Assembly: GCF_003050835.1 (NCBI RefSeq)
Contig: NZ_QAOJ01000002.1
Span: 434,001-498,000, forward strand
Direction: 5' to 3'
Source of the DNA: Pseudomonas sp. GV071
Lineage (GTDB): Bacteria > Pseudomonadota > Gammaproteobacteria > Pseudomonadales > Pseudomonadaceae
DNA: 64,000 nucleotides
The translations under genes and the position numbers were made by a program. Every line of letters begins with the position of its first letter. The first letter of the stretch is position 1. Shown piece after piece: positions 51,820-61,900 of this stretch. The notes beneath the pieces were generated by a model. That model made no database searches and had not been told where the DNA came from. It worked only from the letters and a program-made list of their open reading frames with translations.

Positions 51820-54009
51820 TCAGAGCGGCTCGAGCTTGGCGTATCCCATCATCAACCACTTGCTGCCCTCAGCCGCAAAGTTCACCTGCACCCGCGCCTG
51901 CGCGCCGGCACCTTCGAAGTTGAGGATCACGCCCTCGCCAAACAGCGCATGTTTCACCGCCTGGCCCAGACGGAATTCGGTGTCCGGCACTTCGGCGTTG
52001 GCAAACATGCTGCTGGTGTTGGCGCCTTTATTACTGCTGCCGTACGGACGGCTGACGCTGTTGGACAGGCGCACTTCCTGGATCAGCGCCGGCGGCACTT
52101 CGCGGACGAAACGCGAGACCTTGTTGTAGGTCTCGCTGCCATACAGGCGGCGGGTTTCGGCGTAGGTCAGCACCAGGTTCTGCATGGCGCGGGTGATGCC
52201 CACGTAAGCCAGGCGGCGTTCCTCTTCCAGGCGGCCGGGTTCTTCCAGGCTCATCTTGTGCGGGAACAGGCCTTCTTCCATGCCCACCAGGAACACCAGC
52301 GGGAATTCCAGGCCCTTGGCGCTGTGCAAGGTCATCAGCTGCACGCTGTCTTCGTGTTCGTCGGCCTGGGTGTCGCCGGCTTCCAGCGAGGCGTGACCGA
52401 GGAAGGCGGCCAGCGGGGTGAGATCGTCCTCTTCGTTGTTCTCGAAGTTGCGCGCGGCGCTCACCAGTTCCTCAAGGTTTTCCACCCGGGCCTGGCCTTT
52501 TTCGCCTTTTTCTTCCTTGTGGTAGGTGATCAGCCCGGACTGCTCGATGACCGTCTGGGTCATCAGGTGCAGGGGCATGTCCATGACCTTGGCGGCGAGG
52601 TTTTCGATCAGCTCGATAAAGCCGCCCAGGGCGCTGGCCGCACGGCCGGTGACGCCCTTGTTGGCCACCAGCTGGCGCAGGGCTTCCCACATCGACAGGT
52701 CACTGTGGCGCGCGTGGTCGCGGATCGCCTCGACGGTTTTCTCGCCAATGCCACGTGCCGGTACGTTGATCACCCGTTCCAGCGCGGCGTCGTTGCCACG
52801 GCCTTCGAGCAGGCGCAGATAGGCCATGGCGTTCTTGATTTCGGCACGTTCAAAAAAGCGCTGGCCGCCGTAGATGCGGTAGGGGATTTTCTCCCGCAGC
52901 AAGGCCTCTTCGAGTACCCGCGACTGGGCGTTGGAGCGGTACAGGATGGCGATTTCGCTGCGCAGCAGTCCGTTTTTGCGCAGGTTGTCTTCGATGGTTT
53001 CCACCACGTAACGGGCTTCGTCGTGCTCGTTGAACGCGGCGTACAGGCTGATGGCGTCGCCTTCGCCGCCATCGGTCCACAGCTCTTTGCCCAGGCGCCC
53101 GCTGTTGTTGACGATCAGCGCGTTGGCCGCCTTGAGGATGCTCGCCGTGGAGCGGTAGTTCTGCTCCAGGCGAATGGTCTGCGCATCCGGGAAGTCGCTG
53201 GAATACTGATGAATGTTCTCGATCTTGGCGCCGCGCCAGCCGTAGATCGACTGGTCGTCATCGCCCACCACCATCAGGCTGTCGCCGCCTTTGCCGAGCA
53301 GGCGCAGCCAGGCGTATTGCACGGCGTTGGTGTCCTGGAACTCGTCCACCAGAATGTGTCGGAAGCGGCGTTGGTAGTGCTCGAGCAAACCGGGGTGGTC
53401 GCGCCACAGGTCGAGGGCGCGCAGCAGCAGTTCGGAGAAGTCGATAACCCCAGCGCGCTGGCAGGCTGCTTCGTAGGCCTCGTAAATGCTGCGCATGGTG
53501 GCCAGGAACATGTCGCCGCTGGGCTGGATATGTTTGGGCCGCAAGCCTTCGTCTTTCTGGCCGTTGATAAACCACTGGGCCTGCCGGGCGGGCCAGCGCT
53601 GTTCGTCCAGGCCCAGCTCGCGGATCACCCGCTTGACCAGGCGTTGCTGGTCGTCGCTGTCGAGAATCTGGAAGCTCTGGCTCAGCCCGGCTTCCTGCCA
53701 GTGCGCTCGCAACAGGCGGTGCGCCAGGCCGTGGAAGGTGCCCACCCACATGCCGGCCGGGTTCAGGCCGAGCAACTGCTCGATGCGGTGGCGCATCTCG
53801 GCAGCGGCTTTGTTGGTGAAGGTCACCGACAGAATCGAGTGCGGCGAGGCGTTTTCCACCTGGATCAACCAGGCGATACGGTGCACCAACACACGGGTTT
53901 TGCCGGAACCAGCGCCGGCCAGGACCAACTGACGCCCCAACGGGGCCGCTACGGCCTGGCGTTGAGCATCGTTGAGGGAATTCAGCAGAAAGGAGAGATC
54001 GTCGCGCAT
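51820..54009 (-). CDS. uvrD: UvrD, DNA helicase II
   Basis: 729 residues, normal length. SF1A helicase motifs: LNDAQRQAV (Q), GAGSGKTRVLVHR (I), VDEFQDTN (II), VGDDDQSIYGWRGA (III), LEQNYRST (IV), MTLHSAKGLEFP (V) and YVGITRAM (VI). Acts in nucleotide excision and mismatch repair. ATG 54009. No oddity. Confidence 0.97.
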   Translation of the reverse strand: MRDDLSFLLNSLNDAQRQAVAAPLGRQLVLAGAGSGKTRVLVHRIAWLIQVENASPHSILSVTFTNKAAAEMRHRIEQLLGLNPAGMWVGTFHGLAHRLLRAHWQEAGLSQSFQILDSDDQQRLVKRVIRELGLDEQRWPARQAQWFINGQKDEGLRPKHIQPSGDMFLATMRSIYEAYEAACQRAGVIDFSELLLRALDLWRDHPGLLEHYQRRFRHILVDEFQDTNAVQYAWLRLLGKGGDSLMVVGDDDQSIYGWRGAKIENIHQYSSDFPDAQTIRLEQNYRSTASILKAANALIVNNSGRLGKELWTDGGEGDAISLYAAFNEHDEARYVVETIEDNLRKNGLLRSEIAILYRSNAQSRVLEEALLREKIPYRIYGGQRFFERAEIKNAMAYLRLLEGRGNDAALERVINVPARGIGEKTVEAIRDHARHSDLSMWEALRQLVANKGVTGRAASALGGFIELIENLAAKVMDMPLHLMTQTVIEQSGLITYHKEEKGEKGQARVENLEELVSAARNFENNEEDDLTPLAAFLGHASLEAGDTQADEHEDSVQLMTLHSAKGLEFPLVFLVGMEEGLFPHKMSLEEPGRLEEERRLAYVGITRAMQNLVLTYAETRRLYGSETYNKVSRFVREVPPALIQEVRLSNSVSRPYGSSNKGANTSSMFANAEVPDTEFRLGQAVKHALFGEGVILNFEGAGAQARVQVNFAAEGSKWLMMGYAKLEPL

Positions 54010-54221
54010 CGCGGCATTCTAGGGGGCCGGGGTGGTCAGGGCAAACGCGGCAAGACCAATGCGCGCACCGACGACCGGCCGGTCAGCCCGAGGCGTATTG
54101 GCGGCCTATCGAAAGTAAGGGGTATTCACGGTGAAAATGCCGACATTGAGCCTTGGGAGACGGGCGCGGCTTGTGTATGCTCCGGCCACGACTAGGCACA
54201 ACCATTACAAGAAAAGGGCCT

Positions 54222-57104
54222 ATGACCGCTAATTCCAGGCTACCTCTCGAGCTGCCGTTGGCAGAGACCGATCGGGACATTCGCCAGCTGTTTGCCACCG
54301 ACATCGCCGTAGAACGCACTCGTCTGTTGTACGAGGGTTCACGCATTCCCACCCTGTTCATGCTGCTCTGCGGCCTGGCCTGCGCCTACCTGTTGTGGGA
54401 GCCGCGCGGTGGCTTGCTGCTGGCCGGCTGGCTGGTGGCAGTGGTGAGCCTGGCGGTACTGCGGCTGATTCAGGTGGCGGCGTTCAACGCCGCGTTGCCC
54501 TCACGCCAGGCCAAACCCATGTGGCGGCAGATGTTTCTGCTCGGCGCCTTCGCCTCGGGTGTAGCCCTGGCGGTGGGTGCCATCGGCCTGGTGCCGCCGG
54601 ATGCGTTTTTCCAGCAGGTGCTGATGTTCGGCCTGATCAGCGCGGCGATTCTTTCCGCCAGTGTCGCCTACGCCGTCAGCCTTACCGCCTTTTTGACCTT
54701 TGCTCTGCCATGCCTGGTGCCGGCCGTCAGTTATCTGCTGCTGGCCGGTGAGCCGATGCAAAAAGGCTGGGGCGTGCTGGGCCTGATCCTGTTCGGCGCT
54801 TTGCTGGTGGTGGCCTGGCAGATCAATCGCCTGGTGCAGCGCAGCTTGGTGCAACGCTTCCACAACCAGGCGCTGATCAGCCGTCTGGAGCACGCTAAAG
54901 CCCAGGCCGAGGGCCTCAACGGCGAGCTGGCGCGCGAGATCGAACAGCGCCGCCGCGCCGAGCGCGAACTGCGTGACGCCCACAACGACCTGGAAATGCG
55001 CGTCGCTCAGCGCACCCTCGAGCTGGACGCCGCCAGCCATGCCCTGAGCAAGAGCGAAGCGCGCTTGGCCCTTGCCCTGGAAGCCAGCGAGCTGGGGATG
55101 TGGGACTGGAACCTGATCACCGACGAGGTGCACCACTCGCGCCTGAAGGAAATCTTCGGCCTCGACCCCGAAGCGGTCACCGTGATGCTGCGCGACCTCA
55201 AGCCGCGCCTGCACCCCGAAGACTTGCCGCTGTTGCGCCGCACGTTGGTGGAGCACATGAAGGGGCTGTCCGACGGCTACCAGATCGAATACCGCGTGCG
55301 CCACGCCAACAACCAATGGCTGTGGATCGAAGACCGCGGCCGCGCCGTCGAGCGCGATGCCAGCGGCCGGGTCACGCGCATGCTCGGCACCCGCCGTGAC
55401 ATCACCGCCTGGAAAGGCCGCGAAGAAGAACAACGCCTGGCCGGCATCGTGTTCGAGGCGGCGAGCGAGGGCATCATCATCCTCGACCCGGACTACAAGG
55501 TACTGGCCGTCAACCAGGCCTACAGCGACGTCACCGGCTACAGCGCCGAGGAAGTGCATGGCCAGAGCGTGGCGCGGATGATCGGCAGCCGCGACACCCG
55601 TCGCCAGTACGAAGTGATCCGCCAGGAGCTGGAGCACAGCGGCAAGTGGCAGGGCGAGCTGGTGGAAACCCGCAAGAACGGCGAGCTGTACCCGCAGTGG
55701 CTGCAACTCAATGTGGTGCGCGATGCCCGTGGGCGGGTCAGCCACATCGTCGGCTTCTTCGCCGACCTCACTTCGCGTCGCGAAGCCGAAGAGCGCCTGC
55801 GCTACCTGTCGCACTACGACGAACTCACCGGTCTGGCCAACCGTGCCTTGTTCAAGGCGCGGCTGCACGAAGCCAGCCAGCGTGCCCGTCAGGGTGAGCG
55901 CACCCTGGCCCTGCTGCACATCGACCTCGACCGCTTCAAGATGCTCAACGACAGCCTCGGCCATGAAGTCGCCGACCAGCTGCTGCGGCAGATGAGCCGG
56001 CGCCTGACCCAGTCGATGCCCGAGGCCGACACCCTGGCGCGGCTGTCTGGCGATGAATTCGCGGTGATCCTCGACAGCTACGGCAGCCTGTCCAACCTCG
56101 CGCGCCTGGCCAGCCGTTTGCTGACCAAACTGCGCATGCCGATGACCGTCGGCGGCCAGGAACTGGTGGTCAGCGCTTCGATTGGCATCAGCCTGCTGCC
56201 CGACAACGCGCGGGAAATGAGCGCCCTGATCAGCCAGGCGAACATGGCCATGCAGCACGCCAAACACCTGGGTGGTAACACCTTCCAGTTCTTCACCGAC
56301 AACTTGCAGGCCTGCACCCTGGAACGCCTGCAACTGGAAAACCAGCTGCGCAAAGGCATCGAGCTGGGCCAGCTGGAAGTCTTCTACCAACCGAAACTGT
56401 GCCTGGCCACCGATACCCTGGCCTCGGCCGAGGCGCTGGTGCGTTGGCGCCACCCGGAACTGGGCCTGGTGCCGCCGGGCGACTTTATCGGCCTGGCCGA
56501 AGAAACCGGGCTGATCGCGCCGATTGGCGAGTTCGTGCTGCGCCAGGCCTGCCGCCAGGCGCGCGAATGGCAGGTGCTGGGGCTGGCCGATATTCGTGTG
56601 TCGGTGAACCTCTCGGTGCACCAGCTGCGCCAGGGCAACCTCACCAGCCTGGTACGCCAGGTGCTCGACGAAACCGGCCTGGCGCCGCACTTCCTCGAAC
56701 TTGAGCTGACCGAAAGCCAGCTGCTGGATAACGTCGAGAACGTCATCAGCACCTTCCACCAGCTGCGGCAGATGGGGGTCAAGCTGGCGATCGACGACTT
56801 CGGCACCGGTTACTCCTCACTGAGCTACCTGAAGCGTTTCCCGGTGGACTACGTGAAGATCGACCAGTCGTTTATCCGCGACCTGTCGGCCAACGGCGAA
56901 GACGCCGCCATCACCCGTGCGATCATCGCCATGGCCCACAGCCTGGAGTTGAAAGTGGTTGCCGAAGGGGTGGAAACCCAGGCACAGATGAACTTCCTCA
57001 AGGCCCAGCAGTGCGACGAGATTCAGGGCTTTTTGATCAGCCGGCCGTTGGCCGCAGAGCATTTCGTCAAATTGCTGCTGGAGCAGAGCAGTATCGCGTC
57101 CTGA
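54222..57104 (+). CDS. membrane PAS-GGDEF-EAL c-di-GMP enzyme
   Basis: 960 residues. Five or so N-terminal membrane helices (residues about 40-190), a coiled linker ([22 protein letters not shown]), two PAS domains (about 285-520), a GGDEF domain with SGDEF in place of GGDEF and no RxxD I-site, then an EAL domain with all main residues: [37 protein letters not shown] and VAEGVET. Most likely a phosphodiesterase with a regulatory or weak cyclase part. ATG 54222 is the first in-frame methionine with a hydrophobic start. Confidence 0.9.
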   Translation: MTANSRLPLELPLAETDRDIRQLFATDIAVERTRLLYEGSRIPTLFMLLCGLACAYLLWEPRGGLLLAGWLVAVVSLAVLRLIQVAAFNAALPSRQAKPMWRQMFLLGAFASGVALAVGAIGLVPPDAFFQQVLMFGLISAAILSASVAYAVSLTAFLTFALPCLVPAVSYLLLAGEPMQKGWGVLGLILFGALLVVAWQINRLVQRSLVQRFHNQALISRLEHAKAQAEGLNGELAREIEQRRRAERELRDAHNDLEMRVAQRTLELDAASHALSKSEARLALALEASELGMWDWNLITDEVHHSRLKEIFGLDPEAVTVMLRDLKPRLHPEDLPLLRRTLVEHMKGLSDGYQIEYRVRHANNQWLWIEDRGRAVERDASGRVTRMLGTRRDITAWKGREEEQRLAGIVFEAASEGIIILDPDYKVLAVNQAYSDVTGYSAEEVHGQSVARMIGSRDTRRQYEVIRQELEHSGKWQGELVETRKNGELYPQWLQLNVVRDARGRVSHIVGFFADLTSRREAEERLRYLSHYDELTGLANRALFKARLHEASQRARQGERTLALLHIDLDRFKMLNDSLGHEVADQLLRQMSRRLTQSMPEADTLARLSGDEFAVILDSYGSLSNLARLASRLLTKLRMPMTVGGQELVVSASIGISLLPDNAREMSALISQANMAMQHAKHLGGNTFQFFTDNLQACTLERLQLENQLRKGIELGQLEVFYQPKLCLATDTLASAEALVRWRHPELGLVPPGDFIGLAEETGLIAPIGEFVLRQACRQAREWQVLGLADIRVSVNLSVHQLRQGNLTSLVRQVLDETGLAPHFLELELTESQLLDNVENVISTFHQLRQMGVKLAIDDFGTGYSSLSYLKRFPVDYVKIDQSFIRDLSANGEDAAITRAIIAMAHSLELKVVAEGVETQAQMNFLKAQQCDEIQGFLISRPLAAEHFVKLLLEQSSIAS

Positions 57105-57124
57105 TGGGCGCCAACCCATCAATC

Positions 57125-57220
57125 ACCGTCATTCCAGCGCAGGCTGGAATCCAGACTGCCGGAAAGGACGGCGTTTCCTGAGCCATTCTGGGTCCCAGCC
57201 TGCGCTGGGACGACGGTGGT
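57125..57220. repeat. second repeat family, copy 3
   Basis: CACCGTCATTCCAGCGCAGG hairpin and GGGTCCCAGCCTGCGCTGGG hairpin about 65 bases apart, between the EAL and FimV-like genes. Confidence 0.75.
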
Positions 57221-57395
57221 GAGTTCAGCAACTGCGAAGCCTTCGTGGTTTTTTCCGTACCTGCTGCACAGTTTCACGCATCCCTCGCCCTGCCTTTGTC
57301 AGCCTGTGCCCGAGCGCGCAATTCCTCAGCGCCAACCTCGCCATCATGCGCGGCCGCACGCGCCCTGCGTGGTTCCAACGATGAGGAGAGCCGAC

Positions 57396-58571
57396 ATGCT
57401 CAAGAAGTACCCCCGCCTGCTGACGGCTCTGGCTTTGGCCTCGGCCAGCCTGTTGCCCAACGCTGCTCTGGCCTTGAGCGTGGGCGAAGCCCAAGTGTTG
57501 TCCAGCCTGAGCCAACCGCTGCGTGCGCAGATCGACCTGCAAGGCGTGCGTGACCTTGGCCCCGAAGAATTGAAAGTACGCCTGGCCTCGCCAGAAGCGT
57601 TCAAAAAGGCCGGTATCGAGCGCGACGGCGCCGTGCTGGCGCTGCAGTTCGAAACCAAGCTCAACGCCAAAGGGCAGAGCATGATCCGCGTGACCTCCTC
57701 GCGCCCGATCACCGAGCCCTACCTGAATTTCCTCGTCGAAGTGGTTTCCCCTGACGGCCTGCAGCTGCGTGAATACAGCCTGCTGATCGACCCGCCGAAC
57801 TACGCCTTTGCGGCGCCGGCCCCGGTCAGCGCGCCGGTGGCCAGTGTCGCCCCAGCGGTGAAAACCAAGGCGCCAGTTGCGGCCCCGGCCGTTGCTGCAG
57901 CTTCTGCGACCTCCGCTGCGCCAGTGGCGGCTGCCACCCCGTCGGCCAGTTCGACGGCAGACGGTCCTGTCGCCGGTGGCCAGTACCGCACCCGTAACAA
58001 CGACCGCCTGTGGGATATCGCCCAGGCCATCCGCGGTGACGCCTCACCGCACCAGGCCATGCTGGCGATTCAGCGTATGAACCCGGACGCCTTCAACAAC
58101 GGCGATATCAACCGGATGAAGACGGCGCAAAACCTGCAACTGCCCAACCGCGAACAACTGCACGCTACGGGTCGCACTGAAGCGTTGGCCCAACTCGATG
58201 CGCGCAAACGCAGCGAAGCCGGCAGCGCCCCCGCCACCCCGGCGGCCAGCGACAAACTCAGCCTGGTTGGCGAGCAGGGCAGCGGTCGTGCCGAACACAA
58301 AGACGGCGCCAAAGGCAGCAAGGCTGCCGCCAAGCAGGAAGCCGACAACCGCCTGGCAATCACCCAGGAAGAACTTGCCCAGGCCCGTCGCGAAGGTGAA
58401 GAGCTGTCCAGCCGCGTTGCCGACCTGCAATCGCAGCTGGATAAACTGCAACGCCTGATCGTGCTCAAAGACAGCCAGCTGGCCGAGCTCACCGCGCGTC
58501 TGGCCAAGCTCAACAACGAAGCTGAAAGCAAAGGCGAACTGGCGCAGGTGCAGCCCACCGCCAATCGTTGA
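57396..58571 (+). CDS. short FimV-like protein
   Basis: 391 residues. Signal peptide MLKKYPRLLTALALASASLL (cleavage after ALA), then LSVGEAQVLSSLSQPLRAQIDL, the periplasmic FimV N-terminal domain, then an Ala/Pro-rich linker, a LysM-type segment (YRTRNNDRLWDIAQAIRG near 205) and a C-terminal coiled coil (AITQEELAQARREGEELSSRVADLQSQL). Full FimV is about 900 residues with a membrane helix and a cytoplasmic TPR; both are missing, so this is a paralogue, not the polar hub itself. AGGAG before ATG 57396. Confidence 0.88.
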   Translation: MLKKYPRLLTALALASASLLPNAALALSVGEAQVLSSLSQPLRAQIDLQGVRDLGPEELKVRLASPEAFKKAGIERDGAVLALQFETKLNAKGQSMIRVTSSRPITEPYLNFLVEVVSPDGLQLREYSLLIDPPNYAFAAPAPVSAPVASVAPAVKTKAPVAAPAVAAASATSAAPVAAATPSASSTADGPVAGGQYRTRNNDRLWDIAQAIRGDASPHQAMLAIQRMNPDAFNNGDINRMKTAQNLQLPNREQLHATGRTEALAQLDARKRSEAGSAPATPAASDKLSLVGEQGSGRAEHKDGAKGSKAAAKQEADNRLAITQEELAQARREGEELSSRVADLQSQLDKLQRLIVLKDSQLAELTARLAKLNNEAESKGELAQVQPTANR

Positions 58572-58579
58572 TCGTTGAC

Positions 58580-58612
58580 GTGCAGGCTGGAAATTCCCGC
58601 CTGCACTTTTTT
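58580..58612 (+). terminator. terminator after the FimV-like gene
   Basis: Stem GTGCAGGC / GCCTGCAC, loop of 11 bases, six T. Confidence 0.9.
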
Positions 58613-58629
58613 GTTTGTGGATAACCCTA

Positions 58630-58816
58630 AAATCCCGCACCGGCTGGGTAAGCCGGCGCAGGGCACCGAAGTGCTCTAGGGAAGGCGCGCGTCGCTGGGC
58701 GGGTAGCCCTCGCAATGGATGCGATGCGCGTGGCGTTGGCGGCAACTCGGGTGAGTGCAGCGTCAGCCGGGGTCAGGCGCTTGGAGCAAGCGCCTGGGTG
58801 CGGCCCGAAGGCCGCG
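58630..58816 (-). ncRNA. hairpin-rich non-coding stretch, candidate structured RNA
   Basis: Four perfect hairpins. Read on the minus strand: GCGGCC-UUCG-GGCCGC (58815-58800), AGGCGCUUG-CUC-CAAGCGCCU (58795-58775), GCAC-UUCG-GUGC (58674-58663) and CCGGCU-UACCC-AGCCGG (58656-58640), then GCGGGAUUUU. Two stems carry the stable C(UUCG)G loop only on this strand, which suggests that the minus strand is the RNA. No convincing protein is coded. It lies downstream of putA on the same strand. Confidence 0.45.
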
Positions 58817-58847
58817 GGGTTCAATTCAAAATTCCATCTCAAAACAT

Positions 58848-58939
58848 CCGTCGTCCCAGCGCAGGCTGGGACCCAGAATCTTGAAGGATTTGGTTCAATC
58901 CGAAACTCTGGGTCCCAGCCTTCGCTGGGACGACAGTGG
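58848..58939. repeat. second repeat family, copy 4
   Basis: CCGTCGTCCCAGCGCAGGCT at 58848 and GGGTCCCAGCCTTCGCTGGG near 58910, an inverted pair directly 3' of putA. Confidence 0.8.
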
Positions 58940-58945
58940 GTTGGC

Positions 58946-61900
58946 TTAGCCAATCGTCATCAACGACGCATTACCCCCCGCCGCAGCGGTGTTGATGCTC
59001 AGCGCGTGCTCAATCAGCAAGCGCTCCAACGGAATATCCGTCTCGCCTTTGTTCAAGCCATGCACGCCGATAATGGCGCCTTTGCGTTGCGCCGCCAGTT
59101 CGCACACGGCACGCAGTTGGTCGGAGTCGCCGTGGTGCAGGATGGCGTCGAAGCTCAAGTCGCTGGTGCTCCAGTCGCTGACCAGTTGGATGCGCTTTTG
59201 CACCTCTTTCGGCAGACCGGTGAACAGCTCTTGGGTCAGCGGTAGATCCTGCCAGATCACCTGGCTGCCAACGGCCAGCGCCGCCGCCAGTTGCACCAGC
59301 AGATCGCTGCGCTCCTCGGCCAGGCACAGCACCTGTTCGCGTGGCAGCAGGCTGTAGGTGTTGCGCTCGCCGGTCGGGCCGGGCAGCACATGCACGCTGC
59401 CGCTTTGCGCCAGTTCGTTGAACTGGGCGCTGAGGGCGGCGAGGTCGGGTTCCTGCTGGGCGGACCAATCGTCGAAGGCTTGCAGGGCTTGGCTCTGTTC
59501 GACGGGCAGCTTGCTGGTGCCGCGCAGCTGTTTGGCCACCGCATCCTGCGGGCGGGTGGACAGCAGGCGGTACATGTACAACGGGCCGCCGGCTTTCGGG
59601 CCGGTGCCGGACAGGCCTTCACCACCGAAGGGCTGCACGCCGACCACGGCGCCAACGATATTGCGGTTGACGTACAGGTTGCCGACCTTGGCGCTGTTCA
59701 CCACCTGGGCGATGGTCTCGTCGATGCGGGTGTGCACGCCGAGGGTCAGGCCGTAGCCGCTGGCATTGATCTGCTCCAGCAGGCTGGCGAGGTTGGCGCG
59801 CTGGTAGCGGACCACGTGCAGCACCGGGCCGAAGATCTCCCGTTGCAACTCGCTGAAGCTCTCCAGCTCGATCAGAGTCGGCATCACGAAAGTGCCGCGT
59901 TTGATTTCGTCGGCTTTGGCGCGGGCGGCCTGGAATACGCTGCGGCCTTTTTCGCGCATGGCGGCGATGTGGGCTTCGATGCCGGCTTTGGCCTCGGCGT
60001 CGATGACCGGCCCGATATCGGTGCTCAGGCGCTCCGGGTTGCCGAGGCTGTATTCGGCCATGGCGCCCTTGAGCATTTCGATCACGCGCTCGGCCACGTC
60101 TTCCTGCACACACAGCACGCGCAGCGCCGAACAGCGTTGGCCCGCACTGTCGAAGGCCGACGACAGCACGTCCATCACCACCTGTTCGGTGAGGGCCGAG
60201 GAGTCGACGATCATGGTGTTCAAACCGCCGGTTTCGGCGATCAGTGGAATGGTGCGGCCCTGGGCGTCGAGGCGCCCGGCGATGTTGCGCTGAATGATGC
60301 CGGCGACTTCCGTGGAGCCGGTGAACATCACGCCGCGCACACGTTCATCGGCAATCAGCCGTGCGCCGACGGTTTCGCCACGGCCCGGCAGCAATTGCAC
60401 GGCGCCGCCCGGTACGCCGGCTTCCAGCAGAATGCGCACGGCCTGCGCGGCGATCAGCGGGGTTTGCTCGGCCGGTTTGGCCAGCACGGTATTACCGGCT
60501 GCCAGCGCGGCGGCCACTTGGCCGGAGAAAATCGCCAGCGGGAAGTTCCACGGGCTGATGCACACCACCGGGCCCAGCGGGCGGTGGCTGTCGTTGCTGA
60601 AGAAGTCGCGGGCCTGGGCGGCGTAGTAACGCAGGAAGTCCACCGCTTCACGCACCTCGGCGATGGCGTTGGCGAAGCTCTTGCCGGCTTCACGGACCAG
60701 CAGGCCCATCAGCTGCTGCATTTCCGCTTCCATCTGGTCGGCGGCGCGTTCCAGTACGGCGGCGCGCTCACCGGCGGTGGTGGCTTGCCAGATCTGGCCG
60801 CTGGACACCGCGCAGAGCACGGCGCTTTTGATATCGGCTTCGCTGGCTTCACTGACATGGCCGACGGTGTCGCGTTGATCGGCCGGGTTTTTCACCGCCT
60901 CGGCCGCGCTCGGCGCCGGGGTGTCGCAACCGAGCATCGGCAGGGCCACGTAGCGGTTGTTGGTGCTGCTCAGCAGGGCCGAGGACAGCGAACCCAGGCG
61001 GTGTTCGTTGGCCAGGTCGATGCCCTCGGAGTTCAGTCGGGCGTCGCCGTACAGCGCACGCGGCAGGGCGATGCGTGGGTGTGGCAGGCCCAGGCCACCT
61101 TCGGCGGCGGCCATCTGCTCGATCTGCACAACCGGGTCGAGCACCAGCTCTTTGATGGAAATGCTGTGGTCGGCAATGCGGTTGACGAACGAGGTGTTCG
61201 CGCCGTTTTCCAGCAGACGACGCACCAGGTACGCCAGCAAGGTTTCGTGGCTGCCCACCGGCGCGTAGATGCGGCACGGTCGGTTCAGCTTGCCATCGGC
61301 GACCTTGCCCACCACTTGCTCGTACAACGGTTCGCCCATGCCGTGCAGGCACTGGAACTCGTACTGACCGGGGTAATAGTTCTGCCCGGCGAGCTGGTAG
61401 ATGGCCGACAGCGAATGGGCGTTGTGGGTGGCGAACTGCGGGTAGATGGCTTCCGGCACGGCGAGCAGTTTGCGCGCGCAGGCGATGTAGGAAACGTCGG
61501 TGTACGGCTTGCGCGTATACACCGGATAGCCTTCCAGGCCGTCGACCTGGGCACGTTTGATTTCACTGTCCCAGTAGGCGCCTTTTACCAGACGGATCAT
61601 CAGGCGATGGCGGCTGCGTTTGGCCAGGTCGATCACATAATCGATCACATACGGGCAGCGTTTCTGGTAGGCCTGAATGACAAAGCCGATACCGTTCCAG
61701 CCGGCCAGCGACGGGTCGAAGCACAGGCGCTCGAGCAGGTCGAGGGACAGCTCCAGGCGGTCGGCTTCCTCGGCGTCGATGTTGAGGCCGATGTCGTACT
61801 GCTTGGCCAATTGCGTGAGGCTGAGCAGGATCGGGTACAGCTCATCCATCACCCGCTCGTACTGCGCACGGCTGTAGCGTGGGTGCAGTGCCGAAAGTTT

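Noticed and set aside
51949..54195. 748-codon open frame opposite uvrD
   Set aside because: Antisense shadow of a clear helicase gene; no motif or start signal of its own.
54501..56759. 752-codon open frame opposite the GGDEF-EAL gene
   Set aside because: Antisense shadow; the plus-strand product has intact domains over the whole region.
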